DNA of 64,000 nt from Rouxiella badensis. Its GTDB lineage: Bacteria; Pseudomonadota; Gammaproteobacteria; Enterobacterales; Enterobacteriaceae. Positions within the stretch are counted from its first letter, which is position 1. Each line of letters starts with the position of its first letter. Shown here piece after piece: positions 58,507-64,000 of this stretch. The position numbers were made by a program, and so were the translations under genes. The notes below the pieces were generated by a model. That model made no database searches and had not been told where the DNA came from. It was given only the letters and a program-made list of their open reading frames with translations. The stretch covers positions 2,542,001 through 2,606,000 of the forward strand of contig CP114060.1 of the NCBI GenBank assembly GCA_026967495.1, read 5' to 3'.

Positions 58507-59484
58507 ATGTCACAGTTCCCTAATTTACGCCCTCGTCGTTTAAGACAGTCTGATTCTTTGCGCGCGCTGTTTCAGGAAACCGAGTTCAGCGTTAACGATC
58601 TTGTATTGCCAATCTTTGTAGAAGAAGAGACTTCCGAATACGCGGTAATCGAGACCATGCCCGGTGTACTGCGTATTCCTGAGTCAAAACTGGCTTATGA
58701 AATTGAGCGTTATGCCAAAGCCGGTATTCGTTCGGTGATGACTTTCGGTATTTCGCATCACATGGATGCGACCGGCAGCGACACCTGGAATGAAAATGGC
58801 CTGGTGGCGCGTATGGCGCGTATTTGTAAAGACACCGTGCCGGAAATGATCGTCATGTCCGACACCTGTTTCTGCGAATATACTTCCCACGGTCACTGCG
58901 GCGTGCTGCACGACCACGGCGTGGATAACGATGCAACGCTGAAAAATCTGGGCCGTCAGGCCGTGGTTGCCGCCGCAGCCGGTGCCGATTTCATTGCACC
59001 TTCTGCTGCTATGGACGGTCAGGTGCAGGCAATTCGCAGTGCGCTCGATGAAGTCGGTTTTATCGATACCTCCATCATGGCGTACTCGACCAAGTTTGCC
59101 TCCTCACTGTACGGGCCATTCCGTGAAGCGGGCGGCAGTGTGCTGCAGGGTAATCGTAAAAACTATCAAATGAACCCGATGAACCGCCGTGAAGCAATTC
59201 GTGAATCCTTGATGGATGAGCAGGAAGGTGCCGATGCGCTGATGGTGAAACCTGCCGGGGCTTATCTGGATGTGATCAGCGACATTCGCGCCGCATCCCG
59301 TCTGCCGCTGGCGGCCTATCAGGTGAGCGGCGAGTACGCGATGATCAAGTTTGCCGCACAGGCCGGTGCCATCGACGAACGTAAAGTGGTGCGCGAGACC
59401 CTGGGTGCAATCAAACGTGCCGGTGCTGACATCATCCTGTCTTACTTCGCGATGGATATCGCCGAGAACGGCGTCGATTACTAA
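58507..59484 (+). CDS. hemB: Delta-aminolevulinic acid dehydratase (porphobilinogen synthase)
   Basis: 325 residues, one more than E. coli HemB. It joins two 5-aminolevulinates to porphobilinogen in haem synthesis. Zinc Cys triad in MSDTCFCEYTSHGHCGVLHD; Schiff-base lysines in AYSTKFASSLYGPF and DALMVKPAGAYLDVI. Start ATG 58507 after GCTGGAG. Intact. A good housekeeping anchor and the clearest sign that not every gene here carries an indel. Followed by a strong terminator. Confidence 0.97.
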   Translation: MSQFPNLRPRRLRQSDSLRALFQETEFSVNDLVLPIFVEEETSEYAVIETMPGVLRIPESKLAYEIERYAKAGIRSVMTFGISHHMDATGSDTWNENGLVARMARICKDTVPEMIVMSDTCFCEYTSHGHCGVLHDHGVDNDATLKNLGRQAVVAAAAGADFIAPSAAMDGQVQAIRSALDEVGFIDTSIMAYSTKFASSLYGPFREAGGSVLQGNRKNYQMNPMNRREAIRESLMDEQEGADALMVKPAGAYLDVISDIRAASRLPLAAYQVSGEYAMIKFAAQAGAIDERKVVRETLGAIKRAGADIILSYFAMDIAENGVDY

Positions 59485-59510
59485 GCATTCCTGACGCCGT
59501 CTTCTTGCGC

Positions 59511-60101
59511 TTAGCGAGACGTACCGATAAAAAACCTGACTTTTATGTCAGGTTTTTTTGCTGCGGCGTTTTGCAACCCGAGAGAGTCGATAAACGCCCG
59601 GGCCTGTTTGTGTGAACGCAGGCGAACAAACTGCACTTGGCTATTGGGCGGACTGATCATCATCTTTTGATACTGACGGCGGTTTTTATAGAACGTTTTC
59701 AGCGTCCACAGGATGATTGACTCGCGGCTAAAAAAGCTCTGGCGAAAAGTTTCACGATTACCGGTTCCGGCCCATAATTCTTGACCGTGGCTAGCCCGTT
59801 GCAGTGCGCGTTTGACCGCCTGATACAGCGTGCGGCCAAAGCTGTAATCCACCCAGATAATGATATCGACATCGCGCCATTTAATCGGCTGCGAGCGCTT
59901 ATAGTTGCCATCCAGCACCCAGGACGGTTGGGAAATCGCCTGTTCGAGTTTTTCAAATAATTCTGCATCACTGCTTCCGGTCCAATGAGGTTTCCAGAAC
60001 AGCGTATCCATCTCGATATAAGGAATAGCTAATTGCTGCGCCAGCGCTTTGGCAAAGGTGGATTTACCGCTTCCACTGGTGCCAATGACGTTAATTTTCA
60101 C
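59511..60101 (-). CDS. Small P-loop ATPase/kinase (adenylate kinase-like, FlaR-type)
   Basis: 196 residues from GTG 60101, chosen because GGGAG lies ~6 nt upstream; a TTG at 60113 is possible. Walker A INVIGTSGSGKSTFAKAL at the very N-terminus, then PYIEMDTLFWKPHW, WVLDGNYKRSQPIKWRDVDI and Walker-B-like IIIWVDYS. It resembles the DNA-topology-modulation/FlaR group of P-loop proteins. Substrate unknown. Its last ~15 codons run through the terminator shared with hemB. Confidence 0.8.
   Translation of the reverse strand: MKINVIGTSGSGKSTFAKALAQQLAIPYIEMDTLFWKPHWTGSSDAELFEKLEQAISQPSWVLDGNYKRSQPIKWRDVDIIIWVDYSFGRTLYQAVKRALQRASHGQELWAGTGNRETFRQSFFSRESIILWTLKTFYKNRRQYQKMMISPPNSQVQFVRLRSHKQARAFIDSLGLQNAAAKKPDIKVRFFIGTSR
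59531..59559. terminator. Bidirectional terminator after hemB
   Basis: AAAACCTGAC / GTCAGGTTTT with a 6-nt loop, preceded by As and followed by T7 on the plus strand, so it can stop both hemB and the convergent ATPase gene. It lies inside the last codons of the ATPase frame. Confidence 0.88.
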
Positions 60102-60223
60102 TGAAGCTCCCAACGTTTATTGATCGCGAAGAGTAGAATTTGATTGAAATCTTATAGATTAAAAAACGGCGCGAGTTATGTTACTGGCATCCTGATTATA
60201 ATTAAATAAATTGAGGGAACGCT

Positions 60224-60859
60224 ATGGATAATCGTCTGAACAATGCTGACGCTTCGCCGAGAATAACGAAATGGATCCCAGTTAACTTGCCGTGCGAGCA
60301 GACTAAAAATCCCGTTGCTATTACCAGTATCATGAATACCCCTCGGCTGCCGCAGAGCCTGTCGTTGGCCCGACCGGTTCGTCGCTGTCGCCTGCAAAAG
60401 CCTGAAATCACGCAACCTGTAGCAGATAGCGAGAGGCAATTAACTGCACGATCCACGACACAATCCACGACAGAATCCACCGCACAATATAGTGCCTTAA
60501 CAGGCAGTACGCCCTATCTTGTCGTCGACGTCGTTAGCAGCTTTAATAAAGGCTATGCCGAAATTTTTCTTAATTTATCGCGGGAGAATCGCCAGCGGAT
60601 ATATAGGCAATTACAGATAGAGATCCAGGATTTTAAGGCGCGGCAGGGAGCAGGAAATATTGCTGTTAGCGATGAGGTGCGCCTTATTGGCGTGGCCTAT
60701 GGAATGGGGATGCCGTTTTATGACCCGCGCGTGCTGCGAGATATGGGCGAGCATAACAAGGTTAATTTTGAAAAGTTAAGGAGCGCAGCGTGCCATTTTC
60801 TTCATGCCCTTCACCGGCGGCCGGAGTTTGTCATCCCCGACGGGTGGCAGCCGCGTTAA
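60224..60859 (+). CDS. Hypothetical protein
   Basis: 211 residues, unrecognised. The N-terminal ~100 residues are polar, Pro/Ser/Thr/Gln-rich and likely disordered, with a short tandem repeat (RSTTQSTTESTAQ). The C-terminal half is a compact basic domain (YLVVDVVSSFNKGYAEIFLN, VRLIGVAYGMGMPFYDPRVL, RSAACHFLHALHRRPEFVIP). No signal peptide or membrane segment. GAGGGAACGCT precedes the ATG. The domain layout (disordered leader plus folded domain) is seen in secreted effectors and in DNA-binding accessory proteins, but nothing here decides. Confidence 0.65.
   Translation: MDNRLNNADASPRITKWIPVNLPCEQTKNPVAITSIMNTPRLPQSLSLARPVRRCRLQKPEITQPVADSERQLTARSTTQSTTESTAQYSALTGSTPYLVVDVVSSFNKGYAEIFLNLSRENRQRIYRQLQIEIQDFKARQGAGNIAVSDEVRLIGVAYGMGMPFYDPRVLRDMGEHNKVNFEKLRSAACHFLHALHRRPEFVIPDGWQPR
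60449..60484 (+). repeat. Three 12-bp tandem repeats inside the hypothetical gene
   Basis: CGATCCACGACA, CAATCCACGACA, GAATCCACCGCA: three in-frame copies coding x-S-T-T/A. A unit-number change would alter the linker length without breaking the frame. Confidence 0.75.
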
Positions 60860-60880
60860 ATCAGCGTAAGGCTTCACCGA

Positions 60881-60916
60881 GGGTCAAGGTCAAGAACCTT
60901 GTCTTGACCTTGACCC
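60881..60916. repeat. Perfect 15-bp inverted repeat between convergent genes
   Basis: GGGTCAAGGTCAAGA / TCTTGACCTTGACCC with a 6-nt loop. It lies between the stop of the 211-residue gene (60859) and that of the MFS gene (60927). Each arm contains a direct repeat of GGTCAA. No T tract on either side, so it may be a poor terminator or a protein-binding site. Confidence 0.7.
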
Positions 60917-60926
60917 GTCAGAGGAC

Positions 60927-62211
60927 TTAATACGGCTCTGACTCAATCTTGTGCTGTGTGGCAACCGGCACTTTACTGTGCCCCGGTTGGTCGACTTTCA
61001 CTAGCAGCGTTAACACTGCCGCCACTAAATACAGTGCCGTATAGACCCAGACTACGCCGACGATGTCAAAAAATGGCAGCACCATTGAGGCGATAGCCGG
61101 TGCTACGAAGTTGCTCAAACCGGCCGAGAGGTTGTAAATCGAAATCGCTGCGCCTTTATGTTTGGGTTCGAGTACCGGGAACACGGCGGTCATTGGCACG
61201 AAGGCGGCAACGGTGATGCCTAGCATCACGGCGGGCACCAGCGCCATCCCGACGTTGTGCCCGAAATGCATCGGTAAATAATAAAATGCCAGGCTAGAAA
61301 TGGCGCAGCCGATGCAACCAAACCAACGCACCTGACGCAGCCAGCCAATTTTCTCGCCAAGAATTCCCCACATGATGTTGGTAAAAATGGTCACAAAGAA
61401 GAATACCGCCCAGATTTGCAGCCATTCCGACATGCTAAACCCGAGACGCCCAACGAACAGCATTGGCATGATCACGGCGAAGCCAAACAGCGAAATCGTG
61501 TTGATAATGCGGATCAGGCACGACATAAAGATGTGCGGGTTGGTGAACAGGATAGTCACCGCGCGAGAAAGTTCGGTCAGTTTCTCTTTCGGCGTGAGGT
61601 TGGCCTTTTCACTAGGTGTGCCCACGTTACGCAGCAAGGTCAGGGCCATCATGCCGCCGACGCCGACCCAGGCAATCGCAAACCACAGCGTACCGGTTTC
61701 ACCAAACAGTGGAATGGTAAAACTCGGCAGGTAGCTGCCGATACAGCCGATACCGATGGAGTACATTGCCCAGAACCAGCCCATCGCCGAGGAGAGCTGC
61801 TGTTTCGGCACCGTCTGCACTACCAGCATAACAAAGGAGTAGATGAACAACGGATAGGCAAGGCCGCGAATACCGTAAAACAGCAGCATCAGCGGATAGT
61901 TTTTCATGCCTAAGCCAAACAGCATAAACAGGGTATGCATCACCAGCCACAGAATAAAGCCGATGCGCATGGCCTTCTGTGGAGTGATGATTTCAGCCAC
62001 TACGCCGGAGCCTCCACGCCGCTACCGCCGCCGCTAGCCCATAGACCGTGAATACCAGCGCGGACTCGGCAGGGCTGAACCCCATATCGGTAATATGTTT
62101 CGACAGAAACGCCATTTCAAAGCCGTCACCGCTCATGAACACGGCGATGGCGATATATCCCCACAGCAGATTGAGCGGTAAACCAAACCAGTGGGCCTGT
62201 TTTTTTTGCAT
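60927..62211 (-). CDS. dalT: Pentitol MFS transporter, DalT/RbtT-like (frameshifted)
   Basis: About 427 residues after repair, 12 helices. N-terminal HWFGLPLNLLWGYIAIAVF and SGDGFEMAFLSKHITDMGF resemble the Klebsiella D-arabinitol and ribitol transporters. Frame change at GAGCCTC 62008-62014; with one base fewer the minus strand reads AAWSSGVVAEIITPQKAMRI, so it is probably intact. Located downstream of the xylulokinase gene on the same strand, with a dalD-like dehydrogenase upstream: the D-arabinitol (dal) arrangement. Likely a proton symporter for D-arabinitol. Confidence 0.83.
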
Positions 62212-62225
62212 AGCATGCTCCTCTG

Positions 62226-62240
62226 GGGAGCGTGGCTCCC
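62226..62240. promoter_or_regulatory. Hairpin between the xylulokinase and transporter genes
   Basis: GGGAGC / GCTCCC with a 3-nt loop, ~15 bp upstream of the transporter start. It may tune transporter translation or stabilise the upstream message. Confidence 0.35.
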
Positions 62241-62309
62241 TCAGTTTTTGGTTATCAATGAGGTGAATGGGGCGTGGCCGCCCTCGGGTTTTATTGTGAT
62301 GTCAGGGGG

Positions 62310-63768
62310 TTATCGTCTTAGCTCTACCTGCTGTTGATACAGTTTGCGCCAGGTCGCCAGTCGGGACTGCAACACCTGATGGCGTGCGGTGTCCGGCGAG
62401 AAAGTCTTTTTGTCAGAGGCTTGCGGCAGACCTTGCTTTGTTCACCGCCTGCGGCCAGCCAACCAAGACGGGCTGCGCCCAGTGCCCCCCGGCCTCGCCG
62501 TCCTGATGGGTGGTGATGGTCAGATTAAGCGCGTCGGCAATCAGCTGCGCCCATTCGTCGCTGCGTGCACCGCCACCGACCAGCGAACACTGGCTCAGCT
62601 GAGTGCCCGACTGTTTGAGCACGCTCAGCCCGTCGGCCATGCCGAAGGCCACGCCTTCCAGTACGGCATACCCCAGCGCCGCGCGCTGCGTGCTGTGCGT
62701 CATGCCGTGAAAAGCCCCGACCGCCAAAGGGTCGTTGTGGGGCGTGCGCTCTCCCGACAAGTAGGGGAGAAACAGCGGTGCCTGCCTTTTTTCGGCCTGA
62801 GTGAGTTGGGCCACCTCTGCCAGCAGCGTCGTTTCATGGCTGCCAATCAGCTGGCAATACCAACGCAGCGCGCTCGCCGCCGTCAGCATGACGCTCATCT
62901 GATGCCAGCGGTCGGGCAGGGCGTGACAAAAGGCGTGCACCGCGCTGTTTGGATTAGGGCTAAAGCTTGGGTTTACCGCAAACAGTACGCCCGAGGTACC
63001 CAGCGAGATAAACGCATCGCCCGGCTCTACTGCACCAATACCTATGGCGCTGGCGGCATTGTCGCCCCCGCCACCGGCAATAATCACCTCACTGTTTAAC
63101 CCCCACGCGCGGGCAATATCGCGATTGAGCACGCCCGAAACTGCGCTGCCTTCGACTAGCCGCGGCATCTGGTCGCGCGAAAGTCCACAGGCGTCGAGCA
63201 GGGTATCTGACCAGTCACGTTTGGCGACGTCGAGCCACAGTGTCCCCGCCGCATCCGACATATCGGAAACCTTGTCGCCGCTCATCTTCCAGCGTAGATA
63301 GTCTTTTGGCAGCAGTACCGTGGCTATCTGGCTAAAAATTTCGGGTTCATGACGCGCAACCCACAGCAGCTTTGGCGCAGTGAATCCCGGCATTGCCAGA
63401 TTACCCGCTAACTGATGTAGCTGCGGGGCTGCTTGCGTTAGCAGCTCGCACTCTCTGGCGCTGCGCGTGTCGTTCCACAGAATAGCGGGGCGCAGCACCT
63501 CTCCCTCGCGGCCCAGCAGCACCGCGCCGTGCATTTGCCCGGAAAGGCCGATAGCAACAATGTTTGCCCACGCCTGAGGCACCTGGTCGCGCAGTCTGGC
63601 GACCACCTTTTGCGTCGCCTTCCACCAGTCGTCGGGACGTTGCTCCGACCAGTGCGGGCGCGGGCGCTGCACCTCCAGCGCTTCGCCCGCGCTGGCTATC
63701 ACCTTGCCCTCGGCATCCAGCACCAACGCCTTGATTTCCGAGGTCCCTAAATCCAGTCCTAAATACAT
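62310..63768 (-). CDS. xylB/dalK: D-xylulokinase (frameshifted near C-terminus)
   Basis: About 487 residues after repair, FGGY kinase. MYLGLDLGTSEIKALVLDAE, GLSGQMHGAVLL, AILWNDTRSARECELL and ATP site IIAGGGGDNAASAIGIGAV. It phosphorylates D-xylulose. A C6 run at 62485-62490 breaks the frame (one more base gives GEAGGALGAARLGWLA). A second change near 62418 is needed for the C-terminus DTARHQVLQSRLATWRKLY with stop at 62310-62312. Context (dalD-like upstream, DalT-like downstream) says D-arabinitol to D-xylulose to D-xylulose-5-phosphate, so dalK is the better name. Confidence 0.88.
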
Positions 63769-63780
63769 GCGCGACTCCTG

Positions 63781-64000
63781 TTAGCCCTGCTTCGCAGACT
63801 CAAGCCATTGATAAACGCCCGCAATCGATTCACGCAGCAGCGTCTCAAATTCGGGTTTAGACGCCAACTCACCGAAAAGTTTACTGTCATGCGCATACTC
63901 GGCGATGGGATCTTTGGCGGAAAACATCTGTTTTACGGCCTGAGAATCTAAAATGCCATCCTGATATTCGTAGGGCAGTTGATTCTGTGCCCAGCGTTGC
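63781..64000 (-). CDS. dalD: D-arabinitol 4-dehydrogenase, C-terminal part (runs off the window)
   Basis: The last ~73 residues are present: QRWAQNQLPYEYQDGILDSQ ... FSAKDPIAEYAHDSKLFGEL ... ESIAGVYQWLESAKQG then TAA. This resembles the C-terminal helical end of mannitol dehydrogenase family polyol dehydrogenases. With a xylulokinase 12 bp downstream and a pentitol transporter next, D-arabinitol dehydrogenase is the best call; mannitol or xylitol dehydrogenase cannot be excluded from the tail alone. The rest of the gene lies beyond position 64000. Confidence 0.65.
   Translation of the reverse strand, partial: QRWAQNQLPYEYQDGILDSQAVKQMFSAKDPIAEYAHDSKLFGELASKPEFETLLRESIAGVYQWLESAKQG

Noticed and set aside
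60881..60916. CRISPR-like repeats
   Set aside because: The short GGTCAA copies form one hairpin with no spacers and no cas genes.

Overview
The window is a Gram-negative enterobacterial chromosome segment. hemB, tRNA-Asn, a bud (acetoin/2,3-butanediol) locus, a gab locus and a dal-type D-arabinitol locus at the right edge all point to Enterobacterales, and gene content suggests a Yersiniaceae-like genus such as Rouxiella, Ewingella, Rahnella or Serratia (inference). There are no phage genes, no integrase and no CRISPR array. The only mobile-element trace is a transposase scrap at the left edge.

Layout. 1-3.1 kb: IS scrap, an unrecognised immunity-like protein, a DUF421/DUF3290 membrane pair, and a broken trans-3-hydroxyproline dehydratase. 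3.3-8.6 kb: an RluA-type pseudouridine synthase and a GABA locus (GabR-like regulator divergent from gabT and a permease). 8.9-12.4 kb: tRNA-Asn with its promoter, a DsbA-fold protein, and two divergent M20 amidohydrolases. 12.7-19.8 kb: an RpiR regulator with an in-frame amber codon, then a ddpX-ddpABCDF-like D-Ala-D-Ala dipeptidase and dipeptide ABC transporter operon. 19.9-24.8 kb: galBCD plus a dehydrogenase, with a double-HTH LysR regulator. 24.9-30.7 kb: omega-aminotransferase with LysR, and budB-budA with budR. 30.8-36.6 kb: isochorismatase-like hydrolase, an orphan GT2/flippase pair, a decayed LVIVD-repeat gene, TetR, and a TIM-barrel/alpha-beta hydrolase pair. 36.7-41.6 kb: budC, then an aroQ/lactonase/galA/MFS operon. 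42-47.2 kb: an uncharacterised four-gene catabolic operon with a divergent LysR. 47.3-49.5 kb: a DapF-like protein lacking both catalytic cysteines, and an SDR/MerR pair. 49.5-58.4 kb: an Opp-type ABC system with two ROK proteins and an M81 peptidase. 58.5-60.9 kb: hemB, a small ATPase and an unknown protein. 60.9-64 kb: dalT-xylB(dalK)-dalD(partial).

Together, the two gal blocks encode a nearly complete gallate/protocatechuate meta-cleavage route: uptake, ring cleavage by GalA, pyrone opening by the lactonase, then GalD, GalB and GalC to pyruvate and oxaloacetate. Two peptide-type ABC systems (14-20 kb and 50-58 kb) each sit with peptidases.

Seventeen otherwise convincing genes are interrupted by single-base indels. 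Nearly all apparent deletions fall in mononucleotide runs, and eight of nine apparent insertions fall in sites that read GRGCYC once corrected. I therefore think most of these frameshifts are sequence errors, and that the insertions may mark a modified GRGCYC motif. Frameshifted genes are typed as CDS over their full repaired extent unless real decay seems likely.
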